Positions 27,001 through 33,175 of a stretch of 64,000 bases of DNA are shown piece by piece. The stretch is taken from NCBI GenBank assembly GCA_002422425.1, contig DIVG01000006.1, positions 105,594 through 169,593 of the forward strand, written 5' to 3'. Position numbers and translations under genes: made by a program. This stretch comes from Akkermansiaceae bacterium UBA6138 (GTDB taxonomy: Bacteria; Verrucomicrobiota; Verrucomicrobiia; Verrucomicrobiales; DEV007). The notes under the pieces were generated by a model. It worked only from the letters and a program-made list of their open reading frames with translations, made no database searches and had not been told where the DNA came from. Numbering within the stretch: position 1 is the stretch's first letter; every line of letters starts with the position of its first letter.

Positions 27001-27589
27001 CGTCGGACGCACCGTGCAGATGTGGAATCGTTTTCATGTCACCGAGTCCTTCACCAAAGAGGAGCCCTGGCTGTTGCGCTTCTTTGACCAGATCCGCTTC
27101 TACGAAGTCTCGACTGAAGAGCTCCAGCAACTTCGCGCCGACTTTCTCATCGGACGATGGAACCCGCTCATCGAGGAGACGAGCTTTTCTCTGCGCGACT
27201 ACAACCGCTTCCTCGAGGAAGAAGATGCGAAGATCAGTGCCTTCCGGGAGAGTCAGCAGTGCGCCTTCCAGGCCGAGCGGACCCGCTGGGAGGAGGCCGG
27301 TATTTTCAAAAAGGTCATCGAGACCGCCGAGGAAGTCGTCACCGTGATCGAGAGCATCGTCCCCGAAGGCTGCGAAGCGGTCGAGGCCGCCGTCGCCGGA
27401 AACGTTTGGAAGCTCCTCGTTGAGCCCGGGGCGACCGTCACCGCCGAGCAACCCGTCCTCATCCTCGAAGCGATGAAAATGGAGATCGCGATTTTTGCTC
27501 CGGGCGAGGGGATTGTCGCCGAAGTCTTTGTGATGGAAGGCAGTTCCGTGAAGCCCGGTCAGGCGTTGATGGCGTTGCGGCTGGGGTGA
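24008..27589 (+). CDS. Biotin-dependent urea/guanidine carboxylase
   Basis: 1193 residues with all parts of the urea carboxylase family but no fused allophanate hydrolase. Order: biotin carboxylase domain (1-450, ISNRGEIACRI, GGGGIGMEV, ATP-grasp); carboxyltransferase halves related to KipA/AHS2 (about 475-780) and KipI/AHS1 (about 800-1010, GIGGAYLCIYGMEGPGGYQ); and a BCCP domain with biotinyl Lys1157 in EAMKME. It carboxylates urea to allophanate or guanidine to carboxyguanidine using ATP and bicarbonate. Literature separates the two activities by an Asn (urea) versus Asp (guanidine) in the carboxyltransferase site, which I cannot place reliably by eye. The adjacent DUF1989 pair favours guanidine. 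Confidence 0.93.
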   Translation: MLTKVLISNRGEIACRIIRTLKKLGISSVAVYSEADRDAPHVSMADEAYLIGPAPVAASYLNTARIFEVAALTGCDGLHPGYGLLSENANFAEACEARGIAWIGPTPEQLRRFGLKHTARAIAKETGVPLLEGTPLLASADEAVAAAESIGYPVMLKSTAGGGGIGMEVCRDATGLTEAFNRVAWASQANFGDSGIFIEKFIERARHVEVQLFGDGEGMVLALGTRDCSAQRRNQKIVEETPAPGFSRSEAPGLFEGAARMAASLNYRSAGTAEYLVDAATGDYYFLEINTRLQVEHGITEAVTGVDLVEWMVKLAGGDPIDYSFNESGHAMEVRLCAEDPGKEFQPSSGLLTEVIFPENVRCDHWISSGSEVPANYDSLIAKLIVQAPTREETLQKMTTALAATSVAGIETNLDYLRQVISSEIFSRPGAISTGSLATFSYDAPTIDVLASGTQTTVQDYPGRIGYWEVGIPPSGPMDHLSFRLANRIVGNPEGTAGLEITVSGPTLKFNRATEIALTGALLPATLNGELIAHGVPVSIAAGDILKIGAIGSSPGVRAYLAVKGGLDVPDYLGSKSTFTLGQFGGHGGRALRTGDVLHLAEAATVPSQAAPACLLPVPGRHWDIAVIYGPHGAPEFFTVDDIAMLFSTNWKVHYNSARTGVRLIGPKPTWAREDGGEAGLHPSNIHDNAYAVGTIDFTGDMPVILGPDGPSLGGFVCPATIIEADLWKMGQVDSGDTVRFYPVSEKEARILRERQDQLVATLSLPGDAHETVIEPVPTGTAIIEELPGVTIRASGESFILVEYGPMKLDLNLRFKAHVVYQWFKDRAVAGILDLTPGIRSLQIHFDSRRLQREEVLALVREAEGAITDLESIEVPARLVHLPLSWDDPSTQEAIQKYMQSVNPEAPWCPSNIEFIRRINGLESIEQVKDIVYSAAYCVMGLGDVYLGAPVATPLDPRHRLVTTKYNPARTWTPENAVGIGGAYLCIYGMEGPGGYQFVGRTVQMWNRFHVTESFTKEEPWLLRFFDQIRFYEVSTEELQQLRADFLIGRWNPLIEETSFSLRDYNRFLEEEDAKISAFRESQQCAFQAERTRWEEAGIFKKVIETAEEVVTVIESIVPEGCEAVEAAVAGNVWKLLVEPGATVTAEQPVLILEAMKMEIAIFAPGEGIVAEVFVMEGSSVKPGQALMALRLG

Positions 27590-27596
27590 ACGGAGA

Positions 27597-27631
27597 TTGA
27601 CTTCCCTTCAGAAAAGTGGGATTATCCCACT
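27597..27631 (+). promoter_or_regulatory. Promoter and operator of the AbrB/VapC toxin-antitoxin unit
   Basis: A -35 TTGACT (27597-27602), 17 bp, then a -10 GATTAT (27620-27625). The -10 sits in a perfect 7-bp inverted repeat, AGTGGGA-TTA-TCCCACT (27615-27631), a natural autorepression site. Transcription would start at about 27632, so the message for the ATG at 27634 would be essentially leaderless. Confidence 0.7.
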
Positions 27632-27633
27632 GC

Positions 27634-27864
27634 ATGAAAACCGTAACGACGGATCAGAAGAGGCGCATCGTGGTTCCCAACGCGGAACCGGGTGAGATCT
27701 ATCAAGTCCGGGAGATCGAACCCGGGCATCTCGAACTCACTAAAATGATCCCGGCCCCCCGGCAGGGCATAGACCCGGGCGAGCTGAAAGAGCGTCTTGC
27801 TCAGCAGGGTCTCACTCCGGCGATGAGTTGGGAATCACTGAAACAAAAAACGCGTGAATGGTGA
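27634..27864 (+). CDS. AbrB/VapB-type antitoxin
   Basis: 76 residues from ATG 27634; the ATG at 27616 lies inside the operator, so I reject it. The N-terminal half has a swapped-hairpin AbrB pattern (TTDQKRRIVVPNAEPGEIYQVREIEPGHLEL). The C-terminal tail is polar and ends in basic and aromatic residues (WESLKQKTREW), suited to wrapping a toxin. Its stop overlaps the PIN toxin start by 7 bp. It should neutralise that toxin and repress its own promoter through the palindrome overlapping the -10. Confidence 0.8.
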   Translation: MKTVTTDQKRRIVVPNAEPGEIYQVREIEPGHLELTKMIPAPRQGIDPGELKERLAQQGLTPAMSWESLKQKTREW

Positions 27865-28277
27865 CTCTTTTCGACACCAACGCGCTGATCTATGCGTTCG
27901 ATCCCGCCTCACCCTTTCACGTATGGGCGGCGGATAAACTTTACGAAGCACTGGCAGGATCCGGCGCTGCGGTTAACCCGGTGATCCTCGCTGAGCTGGG
28001 AGTCGGAGATCACGATCCGGCCACTGTTTCGCGCCGACTCGAACAACTTGGATTCACCTTTCTCGATCTCCCCTGTTCGGTTGCGGATCGGGCGGCAGAG
28101 GCTTTTGGCGCCTGTCTATTGGCCCGTAAGAAATCGGGAATTGAGACGGATCGCAAAGTTCCACTACCGGATTTTTTCATCGGAGCTCATGCCGAGCGGC
28201 TGGGCCTACCTCTCGTGAGTGTGGACACGGATCGCTACCGGCTCTATTTCCCCGAGGTTGTTCTCATTTCGCCGTAA
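27858..28277 (+). CDS. VapC-type PIN-domain toxin
   Basis: 139 residues. PIN-domain acidic residues are all visible: Asp6 (FDTNAL), Glu46 (LAELGV), Asp105 (PDFFIGAHA) and Asp123 (SVDTDRY). VapC toxins are Mg2+-dependent RNases that cut tRNA or rRNA sites; the target here is unknown. Translationally coupled to the AbrB-type antitoxin. Confidence 0.85.
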   Translation: MVTLFDTNALIYAFDPASPFHVWAADKLYEALAGSGAAVNPVILAELGVGDHDPATVSRRLEQLGFTFLDLPCSVADRAAEAFGACLLARKKSGIETDRKVPLPDFFIGAHAERLGLPLVSVDTDRYRLYFPEVVLISP

Positions 28278-28293
28278 GTAGGGTTGCGAACGT

Positions 28294-28365
28294 GGAAGAC
28301 AATCAAGAGAAATTTTGTTTCCAGTAAGGCTTGAACGAAAATCAGTCTCATGAAAATTGTCTTCC
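28294..28365. promoter_or_regulatory. Inverted repeat around the hicB-like start
   Basis: GGAAGACAAT (28294-28303) is repeated as its exact complement ATTGTCTTCC (28356-28365), six bases after the start of the hicB-like gene. It could be an operator pair or an mRNA hairpin that hides the start codon. Confidence 0.45.
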
Positions 28366-28529
28366 GCGTGACGCAAGAGAGTGACGGCGGTTATGTCGCG
28401 GAGTGCCTCTCTCATGATATTTTCACCGAGGGAGATTCATTGGATGAGTTGCGCACAAATGTTAGGGAGGCGGTCTCCGCATTCTTCTTCGATAAACCTA
28501 AACCCGACCATATCGGCCTCTTGTTCTGA
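28350..28529 (+). CDS. Orphan HicB-like antitoxin
   Basis: 59 residues: a partial RNase-H-like HicB fold with the family signature TQESDGGYVAECLSHDIFTEGDSLDELRTNVREA (residues 8 to 41), split here only by position. HicB proteins neutralise HicA RNA-cleaving toxins. There is no hicA: only 72 bp separate this gene from the VapC stop, and the next gene belongs to another family. The protein lacks the C-terminal DNA-binding extension of longer HicB proteins. It may be a relic or act against a toxin encoded elsewhere. Confidence 0.72.
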   Translation: MKIVFRVTQESDGGYVAECLSHDIFTEGDSLDELRTNVREAVSAFFFDKPKPDHIGLLF

Positions 28530-28559
28530 TTTTTGAGCAAGTCCGAAAACGAAGATTTG

Positions 28560-28587
28560 TTGACGCGGAATGTTCCTCTCCTATCGT
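28560..28587 (+). promoter_or_regulatory. Promoter of the ParE-type toxin-antitoxin pair
   Basis: TTGACG (28560-28565) and TATCGT (28582-28587) with a 16-bp spacer, just ahead of the ATG at 28595. A moderate sigma-70 match, supported by position. Confidence 0.5.
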
Positions 28588-28594
28588 TTTCATC

Positions 28595-28813
28595 ATGAAG
28601 ATCTCGCTGCCGTTAAATGAGATGACGATTTCCGAAAAGATCGGAGTCATGGAAGAAATATGGCAGGATCTTTCCAAGGCTGAAGACTCCTATTCTCCAC
28701 CGGAGTGGCACAGCCGTGTGCTTGAGGAGCGCAGGCGCCTTGCAGAGTCGGGAACGGTTGGTTTTACTGATTGGGATGTAGCGAAGCAGGAGATCAGAGA
28801 CCGCGTTTCGTGA
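28595..28813 (+). CDS. Addiction-module component, antitoxin
   Basis: 72 residues. The pattern MTISEKIGVMEEIWQDLSK and PPEWHSRVLEERR matches the putative addiction module component family (TIGR02574-like) that partners RelE/ParE toxins. The tail DWDVAKQEIRDRVS fits the same family. Its TGA overlaps the GTG start of the toxin (GTGA), so expression is coupled. Confidence 0.84.
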   Translation: MKISLPLNEMTISEKIGVMEEIWQDLSKAEDSYSPPEWHSRVLEERRRLAESGTVGFTDWDVAKQEIRDRVS

Positions 28814-29097
28814 GAATTCGGATCTTTGACAATGCAAAGTTCGACATCGCGGACGGGTACGACTTTTATGAGCTGAAGGCAGATGGGCTCGGAGCTTATT
28901 TTCTTGATTCGCTCTACTCCGACATAGATTCCCTGATTTTATTTGCAGGAGTCCATCGTGTCAGAGTGGCCGGATTCCACTGTCTTTTATCGAAGAGATT
29001 TCCCTTTGCGATTTATTATGAGGTGGAGTCCGATTTGATTTCGGTATTCGCCGTAATGGATTGTCGGCAGCGCAAACGCCAATGGAATAGACCGTGA
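28810..29097 (+). CDS. RelE/ParE-family toxin
   Basis: 95 residues from a GTG at 28810; I place the start there because of the 4-bp overlap with the antitoxin stop. The fold is recognisable: an early helix pair (IADGYDFYELKADGLGAYFLDSL), then strands RVRVAGFHCLLSKRFPFAIYYEVESDLISVFAVMDCRQ, typical of ParE/RelE plasmid-stabilisation toxins. It is either a gyrase poison (ParE) or a ribosome-dependent RNase (RelE). This stretch is visibly AT-richer than the flanking catabolic genes, in line with acquisition. Confidence 0.84.
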   Translation: MRIRIFDNAKFDIADGYDFYELKADGLGAYFLDSLYSDIDSLILFAGVHRVRVAGFHCLLSKRFPFAIYYEVESDLISVFAVMDCRQRKRQWNRP

Positions 29098-29216
29098 TGC
29101 AGCCACGTTGCCCTGGTCGCTTCACAATCAAATTCCCGCGCTTTCCCCGCTTCCCCACCGCGAATGGCACGCGCCTTGCGTTCCGTCCTAAGTTCTTCTG
29201 AACGAACGGAATCCCC

Positions 29217-30974
29217 ATGTCTCCCGACCTTTCTCTCCCCTCTCTCCGGCGCGCCTATGGCGACGGTTCTCTCACGCCCCGCGCTCTCGTGTCGCAACTT
29301 CAGGAAAAGATCGCCAGCTCTGATCCGAAGATCTGGATCGCCCTGACGCCGGACTCCCGGCTCGAGGAAATTCTCTCCCGCCTCGACGAGACTGCGGCCG
29401 ATTCGCTGCCGCTCTACGGCGTCCCTTTCGCCATCAAGGACAACATTGACCTCGCCGGGGTCTCCACGACGGCGGCCTGCCCTGACTATGCCTATGATCC
29501 TGACAAAGACGCCACCGTCGTCTCGCGACTGATCGCGGCGGGGGCGATTCCGTTGGGAAAAACGAACCTCGATCAGTTTGCGACCGGTCTCGTCGGGGTG
29601 CGTTCGCCCTACGGCGTGCCGGAGAATCCCTTCAACCCCGCCTTCATTCCCGGCGGGTCGTCATCCGGTTCCGCCGTCGCGGTGGCGCGGGATCTCGTGA
29701 GCTTTTCCCTCGGCACAGACACGGCCGGATCGGGTCGCGTCCCCGCCGGTCTCAACGAACTCGTCGGCCTGAAGCCCAGCCTGGGCCTGCTCTCGACCTC
29801 GGGTGTCGTCCCCGCCTGCCGCACGCTCGACTGTGTCTCGATTTTTACGAAAAGTGCCGCCGACGCCGACGCCGTGTTGAAAGTCGCTGCGGGATACGAC
29901 GCGGACGATGCCTACTCGCGCGTCCCGACGCAGTCGCCCTGGTGGCGGACGGATGCCTTCACCTTCGGCGTGCCCGCGCCGGATCAGCTCGAGTTCTTCG
30001 GCAACAGCGAAGCGGCAAGTCTTTTTGAAGCCGCCGTCGCACGGCTCGAGTCCCTCGGGGGAAAAAAGGTCACGATAGACTTCGCCCCATTTCTCGAGGC
30101 GGCCCTGCTCCTCTACGAAGGCCCCTGGGTCTCGGAGCGTTTTGCGGTGATCGAGGAATTCATGCGGTCACATCCCGACAGCCTCCATCCTGTGACGAAG
30201 TCCATCATCGCAAAAGGCGGTGATCCCCGCGCCGTCGACGGGTTCCGTGCCCAGTATAAACTCCGCGCCCTGAAGCGCCGCGCCGAGGCGGTCATGAGTG
30301 CGATCGACCTCATCGTCACGCCCACGGCGGGGACGGCCTACACGATTGCTGAAGTCGAGGCCGAGCCGGTGAAGCTGAACTCGAATCTCGGCTACTATAC
30401 GAATTTCATGAACCTGCTCGACCTCAGTGCCTGCGCCATTCCGGCGGGTCGGCTTGCGGCCTCGGGGATGCCCTGGGGAATCACCCTGGTCGGTCCGGCC
30501 CTTGCGGAAAAGGCGCTTCTAGGTCTCGCCGGACGATTCATGGACGAGCAGGAGTCTGAGCCGAGCCTGCCGGTCGACTGGATCGAGGTCGCGGTTTGCG
30601 GGGCTCACATGCGTGGTCTACCGCTCAACTGGCAACTCGCGGATCGCGGGGCCATTTTTCTTGCTACCGACGAGACCGCCCCGGCCTATCGCCTGCTCGC
30701 GTTGCCTGCCGTCGGCGGTCTGCCGCCGCGTCCGGGACTCATCCGCGAAGAGAGCGGCGTCGGAGCTTCCATCCTTCTCGAGCGCTGGGCCGCGCCCGCG
30801 TCGCAATTCGGTTCCTTTGTCGCGGGGATTCCCTCGCCGCTGGGCTTCGGAAAACTCGAGCTGAAGAGCGGACGCTTCGTCACCGGATTCCTCTGCGAAT
30901 CGGCCGTGCCCGAAGGCTCGCGCGAGATCACCGCACTGGGCGGCTGGCGCGCTTTTCTTGCGGAAGAATCATAG
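29217..30974 (+). CDS. atzF: Allophanate hydrolase
   Basis: 585 residues, the length of stand-alone AtzF-type enzymes. The amidase-signature domain (about 1-440) shows the Ser-cisSer-Lys triad region: Lys74 in FAIKDNID, the GGSSSGSAVA loop near residue 148 and the nucleophile in DTAGSGR near 172. The C-terminal 130 residues form the extra domain found in allophanate hydrolases. It splits allophanate into ammonium and CO2, the last step after urea carboxylase or after carboxyguanidine deiminase. It would normally follow the carboxylase directly; here 1.6 kb of toxin-antitoxin genes separate them. Confidence 0.93.
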   Translation: MSPDLSLPSLRRAYGDGSLTPRALVSQLQEKIASSDPKIWIALTPDSRLEEILSRLDETAADSLPLYGVPFAIKDNIDLAGVSTTAACPDYAYDPDKDATVVSRLIAAGAIPLGKTNLDQFATGLVGVRSPYGVPENPFNPAFIPGGSSSGSAVAVARDLVSFSLGTDTAGSGRVPAGLNELVGLKPSLGLLSTSGVVPACRTLDCVSIFTKSAADADAVLKVAAGYDADDAYSRVPTQSPWWRTDAFTFGVPAPDQLEFFGNSEAASLFEAAVARLESLGGKKVTIDFAPFLEAALLLYEGPWVSERFAVIEEFMRSHPDSLHPVTKSIIAKGGDPRAVDGFRAQYKLRALKRRAEAVMSAIDLIVTPTAGTAYTIAEVEAEPVKLNSNLGYYTNFMNLLDLSACAIPAGRLAASGMPWGITLVGPALAEKALLGLAGRFMDEQESEPSLPVDWIEVAVCGAHMRGLPLNWQLADRGAIFLATDETAPAYRLLALPAVGGLPPRPGLIREESGVGASILLERWAAPASQFGSFVAGIPSPLGFGKLELKSGRFVTGFLCESAVPEGSREITALGGWRAFLAEES

Positions 30975-31056
30975 CCGGGGCGGTGCCGCCGGGTCGGAGA
31001 CGACTCATCCTTTTTCTTGCGCCGGGGCAAAGAAAAGTCGTCACTGAGCCCCTACC

Positions 31057-31920
31057 ATGAAATCCCTCACGATCGGACTGACCCAGTTCGCCGCCGTCGA
31101 TGACACGGCCACCAATCTCGACAATGCCGAGCGGCTCGCCCGTGAAGCCGCCGCCAAAGGAGCCCAGGTCATCTGCCTGCAGGAGATGTGCTCGACGCTC
31201 TACTTCTGCCGCCGCGAGGATCCCGCGTTTTTTGACCACGCCGAGGCCATCCCCGGCGACACCACTGCACGTTTTGCCTCCGTCGCGAAAGAGCTCGGAG
31301 TCGTCATCGTGCTGCCGCTCTTTGAAAAGCGGGCCACCGGTCTCTACCACAACACCGCCGCCGTCCTCGACGCCGACGGCAGCTACCTCGGCAAATACCG
31401 CAAGATGCACATCCCCGAGGATCCCGGCTTTCACGAAAAATTCTACTTCACCCCCGGTGACCTCGGCTACCGCATCTGGGAAACCGCCTTCGGCAAAATC
31501 GGCGTGCTCATTTGCTGGGATCAGTGGTATCCCGAGGCCGCCCGTCTCACCGCGATGCAGGGAGCGAATGTCCTCTTTTATCCGACCGCGATCGGCTGGC
31601 TCGCCGAAGAGCGCGACACCCTCGGACCCGCCCAGCACAACGCCTGGGAGACCGTGCAAAAGGGCCACGGCGTCGCCAACGGCTGCTACGTCGCCACCTC
31701 GAACCGCGTCGGACGCGAGGGCGACACCCTCTTCTGGGGCCAGTCCTTCGTTTCCAATCCCTACGGCGAAGTCCTCGCCCGCACCCCCGTCGAAGAGGAA
31801 ATGGCCCTCGCCGTCGAGTGCGATCTCGAAAAGCTCGAAGAATTCCGCAACATCTGGCCCTTCTTCCGCGATCGCCGCATCGACAGCTACGATCCCATCC
31901 TGCGACGCTGGATCGATTAG
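31057..31920 (+). CDS. aguB: N-carbamoylputrescine amidase
   Basis: 287 residues of the nitrilase superfamily. The Glu-Lys-Cys triad is Glu43 (LQEMCSTLYF), the Lys of YRKMHIPED (about 117) and the Cys of LICWDQWYPEAA (about 153). CSTLYFC, and the agmatine deiminase gene next to it, identify it as the AguB/CpaD type. It releases putrescine, CO2 and ammonium from N-carbamoylputrescine. It precedes aguA by 100 bp of mostly octamer repeat. Confidence 0.93.
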   Translation: MKSLTIGLTQFAAVDDTATNLDNAERLAREAAAKGAQVICLQEMCSTLYFCRREDPAFFDHAEAIPGDTTARFASVAKELGVVIVLPLFEKRATGLYHNTAAVLDADGSYLGKYRKMHIPEDPGFHEKFYFTPGDLGYRIWETAFGKIGVLICWDQWYPEAARLTAMQGANVLFYPTAIGWLAEERDTLGPAQHNAWETVQKGHGVANGCYVATSNRVGREGDTLFWGQSFVSNPYGEVLARTPVEEEMALAVECDLEKLEEFRNIWPFFRDRRIDSYDPILRRWID

Positions 31921-31927
31921 GGGAAGG

Positions 31928-32039
31928 GATTCAGGGGTTCAGGCATTCAGGTATTAAGGAAAGCCTCAACCCCTGAAAACCTGAACCCCTGAACCCATCC
32001 CTTTACCCCTCAACACCTGAATGCCTGAACCCCTGAATC
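31928..32039. repeat. Inverted pair of octanucleotide arrays between aguB and aguA
   Basis: Four 8-mers of the form NNTTCAGG (31928-31959) face about eight 8-mers of the complementary form CCTGAANN/CCTCAANN (31964-31995 and 32008-32039). The transcript could fold back on itself. The ATG at 32021 of aguA lies inside one of these units (CCTGAATG). Confidence 0.8.
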
Positions 32040-33070
32040 GCTCCCCCTACCGCATGCCCGCCGAATGGGAAACTCAGACCGCGGTCTGGCTTTCCTGGCC
32101 TTCGGGACACCCCGACTGCTGGCCCGAGACTCTCGAGAAAGTCGAGGCCGTCTTTGCTGAAATCGCCGCGGCGATCAGTCGCTATGAACCGGTCCGTATT
32201 AATGCCCCCGCCTATCGGCACGAGGCGATCCGGCAGCAGATCCTCGTCGCCGGACCCCAGGCCGATCATCTCGAGCTCTACGACCATGCCAACGACGACG
32301 TCTGGTGCCGCGACCATGGCCCGCTCTTTGTGAAACACCGCGAGAGCGGCGAGATCGCCGTGACGAACTGGGGCTTCAACGGATGGGGCGACAAATTCGG
32401 TCCTTACGATCAGGATAACGAGATCCCTGTCCACATCGCGAACACCCTCGGGATGGAGCGCTTCGACGCCGACATGATCCTCGAAGGCGGCTCGATCGAG
32501 CAGAACAGCCTCGGACAAATCCTCACGACCGAAGCCGTCCTTCTCAACCCGAACCGCAACCCGCATCTCTCCCGTGAGGAAATCGAGGACCGCATCAAGT
32601 CGCTCCTCGGGATGAACGAGATTTTCTGGCTGCGTTCCGGCATCGAGGGTGACGACACCGACGGTCACATCGACGACATCGCCCGCTTTGTGAACGACCG
32701 CACCATCGTCATCTCGCAGGAAAAAGACGGCAAAAATCCCAATCACCGCGTCCTCCGCGAGAATCGCGAGCGTCTCGGCGACTTCCGCCTCCCCGACGGT
32801 TCACGGCCCGAGATCATCGAGCTCGACATGCCCGACGCCTGCCTCGCGCCGGACTGGCGTCTCCCCGTCCTGCCCGCCAGCTACGTCAACTTTCTCATTC
32901 TCAATGGAGCCGTCCTCGTCCCCGTCTTCGGGCAGAAAAAGCGCGACACCGAGGCTATCGGCGTCCTCGGCGAGCTCTTTCCCGGCCGTGAAATTGTCCC
33001 GATCAATGCCATCGACATTGTCCGCGAGGGCGGCGCGATCCACTGCATCTCCCAGCAGCAGCCCGCCTGA
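32021..33070 (+). CDS. aguA: Agmatine deiminase
   Basis: 349 residues, guanidino-group modifying (PPAD) fold. Visible are MPAEWETQTAVWLSWPS, WCRDHGPLFV (catalytic Asp/His region), the EGGSIEQN loop, GHIDDIARF and the C-terminal nucleophile Cys in GGAIHCISQQQP. It converts agmatine to N-carbamoylputrescine and ammonium, the step before AguB. The first ATG (32021) is inside the octamer repeat and adds 11 residues; the ATG at 32054 is an alternative start just before the conserved MPAEWE. Confidence 0.94.
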   Translation: MPEPLNRSPYRMPAEWETQTAVWLSWPSGHPDCWPETLEKVEAVFAEIAAAISRYEPVRINAPAYRHEAIRQQILVAGPQADHLELYDHANDDVWCRDHGPLFVKHRESGEIAVTNWGFNGWGDKFGPYDQDNEIPVHIANTLGMERFDADMILEGGSIEQNSLGQILTTEAVLLNPNRNPHLSREEIEDRIKSLLGMNEIFWLRSGIEGDDTDGHIDDIARFVNDRTIVISQEKDGKNPNHRVLRENRERLGDFRLPDGSRPEIIELDMPDACLAPDWRLPVLPASYVNFLILNGAVLVPVFGQKKRDTEAIGVLGELFPGREIVPINAIDIVREGGAIHCISQQQPA

Positions 33071-33175
33071 GACCGGCTCCATCGTCCTGCCGAAGCCACC
33101 GGAGCACCCTGCAAAAACCTGCTGCGTCCCTGCCATAGTGGCGATACACTCCCGACCACTCAAAAAAGACAGATC

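Noticed and set aside
27616..27633. Upstream ATG for the AbrB-type antitoxin
   Set aside because: It lies inside the operator and before the predicted transcription start; the ATG at 27634 fits the family better.
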